DNA of 64,000 nucleotides from Catonia carolina (Eukaryota; Arthropoda; Insecta; Hemiptera; Achilidae). A model generated the notes under the pieces. The model was given only the letters and a program-made list of their open reading frames with translations, was not told the DNA's origin and ran no database searches. The position numbers and the translations under genes are program-made. Positions 34,179 to 44,389 of this stretch are shown one piece after another (position 1 is the first letter of the stretch; every line of letters starts with the position of its first letter). Location of the stretch: NCBI GenBank assembly GCA_035578175.1, contig JAQMRL010000012.1, forward strand, positions 20,270,671 through 20,334,670, read 5' to 3'.

Positions 34179-35974
34179 TTTACTTCCTCTTGTCCTATAT
34201 AAATATATAGGGAAGGAAAATATTGGTTTCATGGTGATTTTTTTGAAATCGAGTTTTCATTGGATATACATGTTTCCAGGGCCCCTGAACCCAACAACAT
34301 GTTTTTAGCAATTGCTCTGTGTGTGTGTGAACAAAATATCTCAAAAACTGAATATCGTATAAAGTTAAAACTTGGAAATTAAGTTAGGTAGTATGAGAGG
34401 GCCCGACATGAATATTTTCATTGAAATTGGCTGAACAGAAGTAATAGTTTATTCGTTTGATTTTTCACTAAATTGCAATTTTTTCAAAAACGGCTATGAC
34501 TTTTTTTTAAAAATTGCTTCATTTATTACATGTTTTATGCTCTACAAGATAGGATAAGCGCCATGTCTGTTGAAATTTTTGGGGAGGCTGTGCTCTTGTA
34601 GAAAAAAAAATGGTTTTGATAAGATTGCGGCCTAGTAAGCATTCTAGGGCAAAAGTGCATACAATCAAAGTTGTAGGACATTTAAAAACCTACAACTTTT
34701 ATTGCAAACATTTTTTTGTACAATGGTTAGTGTAGCAGCAATTAGTGATTATCTGTTTGTTTTGTTCATCAAAAATGGTAAATAAATCGGATATTTTATG
34801 ATTGCAGCCTTAGTATGCATTTTACAACAAAAATGTATTTAATTAAAGTTAAAAAAAGTCAAAAAATCTACAACTTTTATTTCATGTACTTTCTTCTACA
34901 GTTCATATGTTCAGTTGGTGATTTTCTGTATTTTGCTCTTTAAAATCAGTAAAAAAATTGAATTGTTTTAAGTTTGCGGCCTTAATATGCATTGTACGAC
35001 AAAAAAGTATGTAATCAAAGTTATAGAAAATTAAAATATCTACAACTTTTATTTCAAGCTTTTTTCTATAAAACCTAGTTTAGTGTTAGTGATTTTCCGT
35101 TGTTTAACCCTTTGAATGCCAGGGTCCGATTTTTTCGGATGTGAGGGTCTTCTGAAAAGTGCCAGACCCGGTCTCATCGGATGTCAGTAAACTGTTGCGT
35201 AAATGGCTTTAACTTCCGTATACACCGGTAGTTTGTGTTGAATTTTGGCTTTATTATTAATATAAATATGAACTTTCATTTTATGTCAATAGATTTCGGT
35301 ATCATGTAGTTACATCTGTTTTACAAAGAGTTTATAGTTTGCGTACGTTTTTGTAAACACACGCATCAAATGGCGACTTCGTCGTTTTTATGTATAATTA
35401 TAGTATTTTAAATATAGTCGTGTTATACATCAATCTAATCCGAACAAAATTGTCTATAAAATGAAATAACTCACGATAGTAAAAATATTTTTAGTTTAAA
35501 ACCTACTGGATGAAGAATTTGACAGAATTTGACAGAAGAATTTGGACAAATGAATAAAGATATTATAGTAAATAAAAATACAGTCGGACCTCCATATATA
35601 GAAATTGTAGGTTCCTCATAAAAAATTTGATATATAGAAACTTCAATAAAGAGAAACGCTGTTTTTTTTTTCATTATGACTGCTACTTTTATTAAGTGAG
35701 ATTACTCGACCGTAACCATATTACCTTAAAACAGTATTTGTTTACAATAAAGTTTGGTTTATTGTGAACACGGGTGTGAAGGGCAATTCTCCACAGAAAG
35801 AAAAACTTTTCTCTTTTGCTTAGGCATGTTTTTATTTCGTAACAGTTTTAGATACCCATTTGAAAACTTCTTTGTCGTATTTACGTATTTTTGATCGTAC
35901 ATAGTATAAACGTATCACACTACCCTTGTACGTGGACCATAGTGGTCAACGTACTGACGTACTGTATTGCCACG

Positions 35975-36321
35975 TTGCTCTCTCTCCCTCTCTCTATCTC
36001 TCTTAATCTCTCTCTTACTCTCTCAACCTCTCTCTCTCACTCTCAATCTCTCTCTCTCTCTTTCACTCAATCTCTCTCTCACTCTTTCTCTCTCTCGCTC
36101 TCTCAATCTGTCTCTCTCTCTCTTTCACTCTCTCTCTCTCTCTCACACAATCTCTCTCTTACTCTCTAAATCTCTCTTGCTCTCTTTCACTCTCTCTCTC
36201 TCTCAATCTCTCTCTTACTCTCTCAATCTCTCTCTTTCACTCTCTCTCTCTCTCTCAATCTCTCTCTTACTCTCTCAATCTCTCTCTTTCACTCTCTCTC
36301 TTACTCTCAATCTCTCTCTCT

Positions 36322-36404
<83 letters not shown>

Positions 36405-36452
36405 ACTCAATCTCTCTCTTACTCTCTCAATCTCACTCTCTCTCTCTCTGTT
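35975..36452 (+). repeat. (CT)n microsatellite, about 480 bp
   Basis: Almost pure CT with scattered 'caat' and 'ttac' breaks giving a higher-order CTCTCTCAAT pattern; the purest run is about 36329-36402. It creates long Ser/Leu frames that are not genes. A homopurine/homopyrimidine tract of this length can form triplex (H-)DNA. Confidence 0.95.
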
Positions 36453-36500
36453 TCGGATTGACTAGTGTCATGGGGGGGACTATATGGAGTTCTATTTATA

Positions 36501-37870
36501 CCATGCGTTCTGAAAGTCGCTGTGCACCAAGTGACATGACAGGGAATAATTTCATGGCTAGGTTGGTAGCTCTGTGCTGTTCAATTGTTGCCGAACACGT
36601 CGAGGCCTGTCAGTCATTGAGTTGAAGTTGTATATGTTTCATTTATTGCAGTTCTGTTGCACGTTTTTTGTTGTTGGACGCGATGGTTCTTTCAGTAGAG
36701 GAGCGCATTTTCCTCGTTGAATATGTATTTCGCGAAGGTGACAAGTACAGTGATTTAGTGAAGCGCAAATTTTCTGAAAAGTTTCCAGATTCAATTATTC
36801 CTCACCGTAATGCAGTACGAACACTGATAGAAAAATTTCGGGCTACTGGCTCTGTTGAGGACGCTGAACGTAGTGGTAGGCCCCCTAAGCTAGACGAACA
36901 AAAGCTGCTGGATATTTCTGATTCTATGGCACAAAGTCCAAAAAAATCAATGCGTAAGTTAGCACAACAGCATAATAATCGGACTTGCTACCGCACATAA
37001 AGCTGTCAGACAAGAACTTAAACTATTCCCATACAAAGTGAGGTGTGTTCAAGAGCTGAAACCTTCAGATAATGACAAGAGACTAAATTATTGTCATTGG
37101 TTTCAACGTTTCATCAACCAAAATTCCGAAGACATCCTTGACGTAACGTTTTATACAGATGAAGCGTGGTTTCACTTGGGAGGGTATATAAGTTCACAAA
37201 ACACTCGAGTATGGTCGACAACTAACCCTTGCGCTTTACATGAACAGTCCTTACACGAAGCAAAAATTGGAGTCTGGGTTGCTGTGAGTAGAGCACGTAT
37301 TGTTGGACCAATTTTTTTTGCAAACACAATCAATAGTGAACGTTATTGTTCTGATATTTTAGAGAACTTTACGCATCAAATAACACAAGTGGAAATGAAT
37401 AATGGTTGGTTCCAACAAGACGGGGCAACAGCACATACATCTAACATCTCAATGGCTTTCCTGCGCAACGTGTTTGGTGAACGAATAATTTCAAAGAATT
37501 TGTGGCCTGCAAGATCTCCTGATCTGACTCCCCCCGATTTCTTTTTATGGGGTGCGGCGAAACAAACTGTGTATCGGAACAGACCACACACGATTGACGA
37601 ACTTAAAGCCGCAATAACGGCATACATTCAAGGAATCACTGTTCTTCAGTTGCGAAAGGTGTTTGCAAACAAAATGAAACGAGTGCAATGCTGTATTGAT
37701 GCCAATGGAGGTCATTTCGAACACCTTCTATAAACAATGTAATCACGGTTTAACAATGTAATTAAGGTATTGAATAAACTTTTTTCCAAAATGCTTAGTC
37801 ATTTCTTTATACATATTTTCATAAATCCATAGTCACAATTCCAGTGCACAGCGACTTTCCGAACGCACGG
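36501..37870 (+). mobile_element. mariner-like transposon, near-intact
   Basis: 27-base terminal inverted repeats (36501-36527 and 37844-37870, 25 of 27 identical, 'cgttctgaaagtcgctg') next to TA on both sides (36499-36500 and 37871-37872). It holds one transposase gene with a single frame break. The youngest-looking element in the window, inserted in the pogo-like element. Confidence 0.93.
36668..37733 (+). pseudogene. mariner-type transposase with one frameshift
   Basis: ATG at 36683 (MVLSVEERIFLVEYVFREG) opens the DNA-binding half: a helix-turn-helix of the DUF4817 type, then a GRPPKLDEQK linker at about residues 71-80. Frame passes by one base near 36970-36980 (QQHN / IIGLATAHKAVRQ) and then runs open to the stop at 37731-37733. 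Catalytic blocks: FYTDEAWFHL (first Asp), WFQQDGATAHT (second), and SPDLTPPDFFLWG (third; 38 residues between the second and the last Asp by my count). Length about 350 residues, full for the family. One base change would explain the break; otherwise all key residues stand. Confidence 0.9.
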
Positions 37871-38749
37871 TATTTTCACTAAAATTAAATTCAATATATA
37901 GAATTTGTTTTCGATATACAGAAGCATTTTTCGTTAAAAATTTCACGGGACTCAGGAAATACTTCAATGTATAGAGAATTTCGATATATAGAAGTTCGAT
38001 AAATAGAGGTCCCACTGTAAATTATTATCAATGAATAAATTTTTTAAACTGTGCTATTTATAGAGTAAGGTTTTCTGCTAATTTCAGTAAAATAATAAGA
38101 ATTAATCTGTTAGTTTTGATGAAATTAATTTTTAAAGAGATAGTGTCATTAGCTTGCTTTTGACCTGGCATTTTTCACCAGTTCTCCACTACAAGGCGCG
38201 GCACTTAAAGGGCTAAGTTCTACAGACGTTGATTTTATTTTGCGTCATTCACTCATGATTAAAATTAGGTTGTTTATTTTACATTGTTTATTAATGGTTA
38301 AACATAGGTTATATTTTTCAGTATTTACATTGGCTAGAGAAAGTTGTGTGAGTGTTTCACACCAAATTTTTTTAATTGAAAAGCAGATATGAAGACCCAG
38401 TTAGAGTGGAAAGGTTGTTCCTGTATGCTAATGGTTATGTAACTGTTACATTACCAAAAATCCATTATTAATTCTTCCTTTTTTTCTTTTCACCCTCTTC
38501 CTCCTCTGATATAAACCACATGAATAATCCTTAATAATATTTTCACATCATAAGTGAACAAGTAATTGGGTCGCTTTTGTGATTGAATCGGTATGCCTTC
38601 TATCTAAACACAAACACTCAATCACTGGCAGTATTATACTGACACAGTTGAGTAGAGGATTGCTGTGTTTTACCAGAAATATATTTTATTGCAGTATGAA
38701 TTTGATAGTTGTATCTATAACTCCGAATTGAATCTGGTTGGTTTTTCAG

Positions 38750-38913
38750 GCAACTATCCACTGTGTCGAGTTTTACCGCAGATATATGTAGTCACGAAAG
38801 AACCAGTACATGATCATGCGATGGCACTCGTCTCATTATTACCACTTTGCGATCATCCTGAAAAACTCGCTTTATTACAGTTATTCGCTCTTATTGCCGA
38901 TAATAAACCTGCG
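38750..38913 (+). CDS. melt: melted coding exon 5 (residues 177-231)
   Basis: Acceptor gtttttcag, donor gtaagt. Reads NYPLCRVLPQIYVVTKEP, then ALVSLLPLCDHPEKLALLQL and FALIADNKPA. The 5.1-kb intron before it holds the nested transposon stack. Ends in phase 0. Confidence 0.93.
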
Positions 38914-39095
38914 GTAAGTAATAATACCAGTAATTGATTTTGTCATTACATAAGTAAATTTGTCATTAATATCAATTTCAAATGAACTAACATTTGTAGA
39001 TGTAATTTCTTCAGTTGTCTGTACAAAACTGTTTAATTTTCTGATCTTTTCACATTTTTGTTGATAGCAGCAGCAGTCAATATTCAATATAAATA

Positions 39096-39611
39096 TCGGG
39101 CCATCGAGAAAGGTTGCATCTATTTTAAAAAAGTACAGTTTAAAAACTACTCGAGACAGTCATAATTTTTTTTTTGTTGTAAATTGCAAATATTAAAGTT
39201 TTTTTACATACCTTAATAAGTTTCTATATGAACACTGTTGGTTGTTCTGCACACATCTTAACGATTGTCAACCTCTGTTTAACATAACCCCAGAAGAAAA
39301 AATCAAGTGGGGTTAAATCTGGACTCCTCGGAGGCCAAAGCACAGGACCAGCCCTACCGATCCATCGGTCAGGGAACCTTTCATTGAGAGCTTGGCGCAC
39401 TGAAAGACTGAAATGAGGAGGCGTGCCATTTTGTTGCCAAATTATGTTTAATGGTTTTTTCCAATTCAATTTGTTTTACTTGCGGTACAGTCGTATCTAC
39501 AAAAAAAACGAATTTTTTCTGTTTACAACAAAAAAAAAATTTGTGACTATCTCAGTTAGTTTTTAAACTGTAATTTTTTTCAAATGGATGCATTCTTTCT
39601 CGATGACCTGG
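39096..39611 (-). mobile_element. Internally deleted mariner with long terminal inverted repeats
   Basis: About 90-base imperfect inverted repeats ('catcgagaaagg' near 39102; inverse near 39590-39603) flanked by TA. The middle keeps only a transposase piece on minus (39460-39230): WQQNGTPPHFSLSVRQALNE, then RWIGRAGPVLWPPRSPDLTP and LDFFFWGYVKQ. The second catalytic Asp is Asn (QQNG). Confidence 0.7.
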
Positions 39612-40248
39612 TATATATTATGTATGTTCAGGGTGCGGGGGTGAAAAGTCCAAGAACGGCTTAATATTTTGAATGCAAGGGAAATTTCAAGATATATGCA
39701 AATGTGAACTTCACTTGAATACAAAATACTATTTTATAATGAATACAAAAAGTTTTTAATTCATCTTGAATGTAACTGTTTTTCTAAATGGGAAGGTGAT
39801 CATATGACACATGATTTCAATGCAAAATTTCAAGGCAATTTGAATGGCAAAAACCGCACATTGATAGCTCATATGGTTTATCAATCTATAGGTTACAATT
39901 TCATAACACAGTTTGTGAAATGTTTGGACAAAGTTGATCCAGGTCATCAACTACTGAACTGCGATCAGAGAGAAGATTTTCTTCAATTTTCTGCACCAGG
40001 TTATCAGTCACAATGAACAGCTGTTCATTTCTGTCTTAATTGTGAATTTTTGTCCTGAAATTGAAATCCCGTGTCCATTTTGTCACATGCTATCCTGATA
40101 TTGCATCCTCTCCATAAATTGCAACAATTTTGTGATGAATTGCTGCAGCATTCCACTGGCTTCCCACTACATTGCAGTGGTATACTAACTTCCCCTATGA
40201 GAGCTACATGCCTTGTAACCTTACCTTCTGGAAAACCCTCATATGTAT
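39612..40248. other. Intron 5, no feature recognised
   Basis: Short frames only, none with a motif. Confidence 0.45.
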
Positions 40249-40611
40249 GGACAGTTGAGCCGTTCTTAGTTTGCTCCTACTGTCAACAAACAAAAACCAC
40301 CTACTACAGAGTGTACGCTAGAGTCTGCGACTTTACGGATGTCGTATTCCTATTAAGTTAACTATTTTTAAAATTTTAAGTACTTAAAAGTACTAAAAAC
40401 ATCAGTCATGATATGATGTAAGCCTAACAATTTCATTTAGAAAAATACTTTTAAAAGTATTTTGTATTTCAATACTTTTGAAAGTATTTTGTTGTTCAAA
40501 AATAAATCTTTATAATGCATCCTGCAGTTTGAAATATTTCTATTTCATATAATGAATTAATATAATAATTTCACTAACCTTCTTTTTAAACTGCGTCACC
40601 TTTATTTTTGT

Positions 40612-40660
40612 TCCTACTTACACGTGTTTCGGTGGATCCACCATCATCAGAGTAAATGAA
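40612..40660 (-). ncRNA. Hammerhead ribozyme motif, PLE family A, copy 3
   Basis: Minus strand: CTGATGA (40640-40634 region), T, GGTG-GATC-CACC, GAAA (40630-40627 by alignment with the plus 'tttc' at 40627-40630), CACGTG (40626-40621), TA, then AGTAGG facing TTTACT. It lies about 100 bases downstream of the GIY-YIG stop, which links the ribozyme to a PLE coding region. Confidence 0.75.
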
Positions 40661-40761
40661 AAATTGAAACTAAAAATTTTTTTCATTTATTTAAAATTTA
40701 CAGGAGATGATACATCTTCAGTCACTTGTATAAAACTGATTTAAAATTAATTTATTTTAAT

Positions 40762-41157
40762 TTATCCCTTCTCATATTTACTGTAGATAGCAGCAGCAGT
40801 CAATATCACTTCATCATTCCTAAATTTTATCTGTTCATTCAAAATGTCCTGCTTTTGCTCTTTTAAATATTTATAAATATTGAACATCTCATATTTTTCA
40901 ATTTTATTTTTATTCTCTATATTACATTGTTCTATTATATTGAAATGTTCATCTATTTTACCAAATTTATGTTTTTCTTCTTTTATATGATTGGTATAGT
41001 TAGATATAATGTAGTCACATTTCAGTGCTTTTTTATGTTCATTATACCTCACTTGAAAATTACGACTAGTCATACCAATGTAAAATTTTTTACAATCCTC
41101 ATTATTGATTAAAGATTTGTTATTTACACTGGTATGATAGTTTATAAGATTGTAATA
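40762..41157 (-). CDS. PLE GIY-YIG endonuclease domain, C-terminal part
   Basis: Open frame on minus without stops for about 130 codons: NYHTSVNNKSLINNEDCKKF, then YIGMTSRNFQVRYNEHKKAL (the YIG half of the motif, the R and E-H residues of the fold), SNYTNHIKEEKHKFGKI, and IEKYEMFNIYKYLKEQKQDI. Penelope-like retroelements carry this nuclease after the reverse transcriptase and use it for target cleavage. The GIY half and all RT are missing, so it is a partial coding region. Confidence 0.7.
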   Translation of the reverse strand, partial: YYNLINYHTSVNNKSLINNEDCKKFYIGMTSRNFQVRYNEHKKALKCDYIISNYTNHIKEEKHKFGKIDEHFNIIEQCNIENKNKIEKYEMFNIYKYLKEQKQDILNEQIKFRNDEVILTAAAIYSKYEKG

Positions 41158-41389
41158 TATATATATATATAATATATTTTGTTGTTACTTTTTAATCAGC
41201 GTGTACACATTTTGATATAATGTGCATGCTCAGTGATGTCATTGTTTGTTTACATTAGGAGCAAACTAAGAGAGGCTGGACTGTATATATTTATCAACCA
41301 TCCTATACAATTATATTTAACAGCCAAATTATATTGATAATTGAAATATGTATTCTTTAAACCACCAGTAATATGGTAAACAGTAAACA

Positions 41390-41445
41390 ATTATCAATTA
41401 TAGCGATTTCGTGCATGAAATGCACATATTCAGTAATTTTCTTTA
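41390..41445 (-). ncRNA. Hammerhead-like motif, PLE family C, copy 1
   Basis: CTGAATA (41433-41427), T, helix II GTGCA-TTTCA-TGCAC, GAAA (41410-41407), TCGC, TA; helix I AATTA/TAATT pairs. The core has T where the invariant G8 belongs, so activity is doubtful, but the folded plan is kept. Confidence 0.45.
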
Positions 41446-41534
41446 ATTTAATGTTTGAAACATACTACCACCATGGCAGATAAGGAATCTTAGGAGAGAT
41501 AGTAGGATTTTTTAGATTTTAAATTTTAAATATT

Positions 41535-41640
41535 AAATTAAAGAAAATTACTGAATATTTGCATTTCATACACGAAATCGCTATAATTAAAGAAAATTAC
41601 TGAATATTTGAATTTCATACATGAAATCGCTATAATTGAT
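41535..41640 (+). ncRNA. Hammerhead-like motifs, PLE family C, copies 2 and 3 in tandem
   Basis: Two direct units: CTGAATA at 41551-41557 with GAAA at 41574-41577, and CTGAATA at 41600-41606 with GAAA at 41623-41626; both followed by TCGC and TA. Helix II pairing is worse than in copy 1. All three family C copies share the G8 change. Confidence 0.45.
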
Positions 41641-41701
41641 AAGTGTTTACTGTTTACCATATTACTGGTGGTTTAAAGAATCTGTATTTATATAAGCCAT
41701 T

Positions 41702-42645
41702 TTTACTTTCTCTTGCCTATATGAATATATAGGAAGGAAAGTATTGTTTTCATGTTGATTTTTCGAAATCGAGTTTTCACCGGATCTGCACGTTTTCAGA
41801 CCCCCTGAACCCAAAAACATGTTTTTAGCGATTGGTCTGTGTGTGTGTATACAAAATATCTCAAGAACGGAACATCGTACAAACTTTAAACTTAAGTTAC
41901 ATACCACTACCGGACCCGATACGAACATTTTCATCAAAATTGGTCAACTGGAAGTGGTAGTTTATTCGTGTAATTTTTCACTTTTTTGCGATTTTCTCAA
42001 TAACTGGTCCTACGATTTTTTTAAAAATCGCCTTGTTTACTTAATTTTTTATGCTCTACAAGATAGGGTAGGCACCATGTAAGCTGAAATTCTTGGTGAG
42101 GCTTTTTTACGTAAAAAAGTGTTTTTTTAAGATTACGGCTTTAATATATATTATAGCCCAAAACCTTATGTAATAAAAAATGTAGAAAATTAAAAATCCT
42201 ACAACTTTTATTTCAAACATTTTTTTGTATTACGCTTAGTTTAGTGGTAATTAGTGATTTTCTGTTTTTTTCTCACAAAAACGTGTGAAAAATCAATTTT
42301 TTAAAGATTTCGGTCTTAGTATGCATAATTACATAATACATAAATTACGACAAAAGTGTATATAATCAAATTTATAAGAAATTTAAAGATCTATAACTTT
42401 TATTTACAGCATTTTTTTCTACAGAGCCTAGTTTAGCGTGAAAGAGTGATTTTCTGTATTTTTAAGGCAAACTGAGATCGATTTTCATTTTGCGTCTTTC
42501 ATATATGATTAAAATTAGGTTATGTTTATTGAGGTTAGTTTTTTGTTTATTTCTAATGTTTTATTACTAATGTTAGGTTTATTGTTAATTATTTGCATTG
42601 GGAAGAGAAAGTTGTGTGAGTGTTTTACACCAGATTTTATGTAGT
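41702..42645 (+). repeat. ACTTTCTCTTGCC-family repeat, copy 7
   Basis: Full plus copy with the left hairpin (41707-41740), 'accccctgaaccc' block, two central units and the right end 'gggaagagaaagttgtgtga' with the hairpin. It starts right next to the family C PLE repeat. Confidence 0.85.
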
Positions 42646-42912
42646 AAGAAATACTAGAATGCAGGTCATTTGGTAAAAACTCCTTCCTTATATTTTTAGT
42701 TGTTTATTGTGTTCACATGATTGAATTTTTATGGTCAATGTCGGGAAGTATAGTGCTGTGGAACCGAACTTAAGGGAAGCTATTAAAGATTTATTGGATA
42801 GAATAAATATTAATACTTGTAGCTGCACTAAAAAGCCCAGAAATAAGAGCAGACATAAATGCTTGCTATACTTTTCAAAAAAAAGTATTTTTCTTCATTG
42901 AAAACTGTTAAC

Positions 42913-43735
42913 TTTTTACTTTCTCTTGTCCTATATTTATAATAAATATATAGAATATATGGGGAAGGAAAGTATTGTTTTCATGGCAATTTTTCAAAAT
43001 CAAGTTTTCACCGGATATACATGTTCTCAGGCCCCCTGAACCCAAAAAATATGTTTTTAGCAATTGGTGTGTATGTGTGAACAAAATGTCTGAATGGAAT
43101 AGCATACAAGGAATAGCAACTCGTACAAAGTTGAAACTTGAAATTTCAGTTAGTTATCACTACGGGACCCGACACCAACATTTTCATCAAAATCGGTCAA
43201 CCAGAAGTTGTGGTTTATTGTAATATTTTTTTGCGATTTTCTCTAATACAACTCTACTATTTTTGTTAAAATGACTTCATTTACTAAATTTTTACTTTCT
43301 CTTGCCTATATGAATGTATAGGAAGGAAAGTATTGTTTTCATGTCGATTTGTCGAAATCGAGTTTTCACCAGATCTACACGTTTTCTTCACGTTAAGGTC
43401 GATTTTCATTTTGCGTCTTTCACTCATTAAAATAAGGTTATGTTTTTTTGAGGTTAGTTTTTTGTTTATTTCTAATGTTTTATTACTAATGTTAGATTAT
43501 ATTGGTCATTATTTGCATTGGCATGAGAAAGTTGTGTGAGTGTTTCACACCAGATTTTTTATACTCAACAAGATAGGGTAAATACCATGTCTGCTGAAGG
43601 GGGGCCTGTTGTCTATGGCAAAAAATGTTTTATCTTTAAGATTGCAGCCTTAATGTGCATTCTAGAGCAAAAAAGTATGTGATGAAAGTTGGTGAATAAT
43701 AAAAAACCTACAACTTTTATTTTAAAATTTTTCAT
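42913..43735 (+). repeat. ACTTTCTCTTGCC-family repeat, copy 8, split by copy 9
   Basis: Left part 42913-43289 and right part 43557-43735 make one copy if the segment between is taken out ('catttactaaatttt' + 'tatactcaacaagat', as in other copies). Confidence 0.75.
43290..43556 (+). repeat. ACTTTCTCTTGCC-family repeat, copy 9, short and nested in copy 8
   Basis: A 267-base, internally deleted copy with both ends: 'actttctcttgcc' at the left and 'cgtgagaaagttgtgtga'-type sequence with 'gtttcacaccaga' at the right. Because it interrupts a sister copy, it shows where the family begins and ends: between T-runs. Confidence 0.75.
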
Positions 43736-43759
43736 TATTTGTCAGTAATTTGTGGAAAG

Positions 43760-44095
43760 GCCTGTAGTTTTTCACAACAAAGTATGGCGACGTATCGATC
43801 TGAATGTGTAATTTCGAATAATGGTGGGTGACATTCCATGGCCTCCCAGCTCTGCTGATCTGTCAGCATGTTATTTCTTCTTTTGGGGTCACCTTTAAAA
43901 AACAAAGTGTATCATAATCAATTTGCTACACCAGAAGAATCAAAAGAGCAGATCTGATCCGAGAATCAATGCCCGAAATTCCTGTTGAAATGTTTTTCTG
44001 AACCATGCACAATGTAATTAAGAGACTGCAGGAATGTTTGTGCAAAAATGGAGCTAATCTGCAAGATGTCATCTTCAAGAAATAATTTACATTAT
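43760..44095 (+). pseudogene. mariner transposase C-terminal relic
   Basis: Reads WPPSSADLSACYFFFWGHLK near 43840-43898 (the last catalytic Asp lost: ACYFFFW), then NKVYHNQFATPEESKEQI. Frame broken afterwards. Related to the SPDLTP-DFFLWG type seen elsewhere. Confidence 0.65.
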
Positions 44096-44389
44096 GTATT
44101 CTTAAACTGCATGTTTTTTTTACGAATAAGAATATATTTTTTAAACATTTTTTCAATTTCCAGTTTCTCTAAATCACCCTGTATTAGCAAAGATATGAAG
44201 CTTTTGTCAAAATTTCACAAATCTGCTATTCCAAAATTGGTATTCTTCAAAGTATTCTTGGTAGTGATTTATATCTAAAACATATTTGGCAGTAAGTTTT
44301 GGTCTGTGGTTAAAAGGGATAACACTAATTTAAAAATAAATTTAATTTTTTTTCTTATATGAAGTTTTGTGTTGTTGATTTTGTTTTAG

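Larger units (their letters stand above)
35581..38017. mobile_element. pogo/Tigger-like element nested in the TTAA element
   Basis: Ends CAGTCGGACCTCCATATATA (35581) and the inverse of CAGTGGGACCTCTATTTATC (38017), both next to TA. The motif 'atatatagaa' repeats subterminally on both sides. No transposase of its own is visible; the space holds a (CT)n tract and a mariner. Confidence 0.7.
35108..38212. mobile_element. TTAA element (piggyBac-like, no transposase) inside copy 6
   Basis: Target duplication TTAA (35104-35107) and CTAA (38213-38216). Ends CCCTTTGAATGCC and the inverse of CCCTTTAAGTGCC. Subterminal 'ccgattttttcgga' near 35126. No piggyBac coding sequence; most of its length is a nested pogo-like element. 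Confidence 0.75.
34179..38371 (+). repeat. ACTTTCTCTTGCC-family repeat, copy 6, split by a 3.1-kb insertion
   Basis: Left part 34179-35107 (hairpin end, then three central units); right part 38213-38371 ('attcactcatgattaaa', 'ggctagagaaagttgtgtga', 'gtgtttcacacc'). The junction 'ttccgt..ttaagttctacaga' matches the unbroken copy at 48355-48380, which serves as the empty site. Confidence 0.85.
40499..41160 (-). mobile_element. Penelope-like element, 3' part (family A)
   Basis: On the minus strand a GIY-YIG reading frame is followed by a terminal region with a hammerhead motif and then 'aaactgcaggatgcattata' (near 40530). The same terminal region forms the palindrome at 28385-28812. The reverse transcriptase part is absent (5' truncation, usual for PLEs). 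Confidence 0.7.
40249..41281. repeat. Flanking 40-base inverted repeat around the PLE
   Basis: 'cttagtttgctcct' near 40263 returns inverted near 41253 ('aggagcaaactaag'), with outer bases CAGT...ACTG. It could be the ends of a hAT-type element that contains the PLE; no matching target duplication was found. Confidence 0.4.
41340..41690. repeat. Inverted PLE-type terminal repeats (family C)
   Basis: Ends 'aaaccaccagtaatatggta' (41359) and its inverse near 41657-41677. Same plan as the family B palindrome but diverged. The right arm has a direct duplication of about 49 bases (41535-41583, 41584-41632), each with a hammerhead-like core. Confidence 0.65.

Noticed and set aside
35891..36461. Two long Ser/Leu-rich open frames
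   Set aside because: They are translations of the (CT)n microsatellite.
40071..40361. Plus-strand frame of 96 codons
   Set aside because: No motif, within intron 5 and running into an inverted repeat end.
42720..42880. Short frame VEPNLREAIKDLLDRININ as a skipped melted exon
   Set aside because: Not bounded by usable splice sites in the right phase and absent from the Melted family as I know it.
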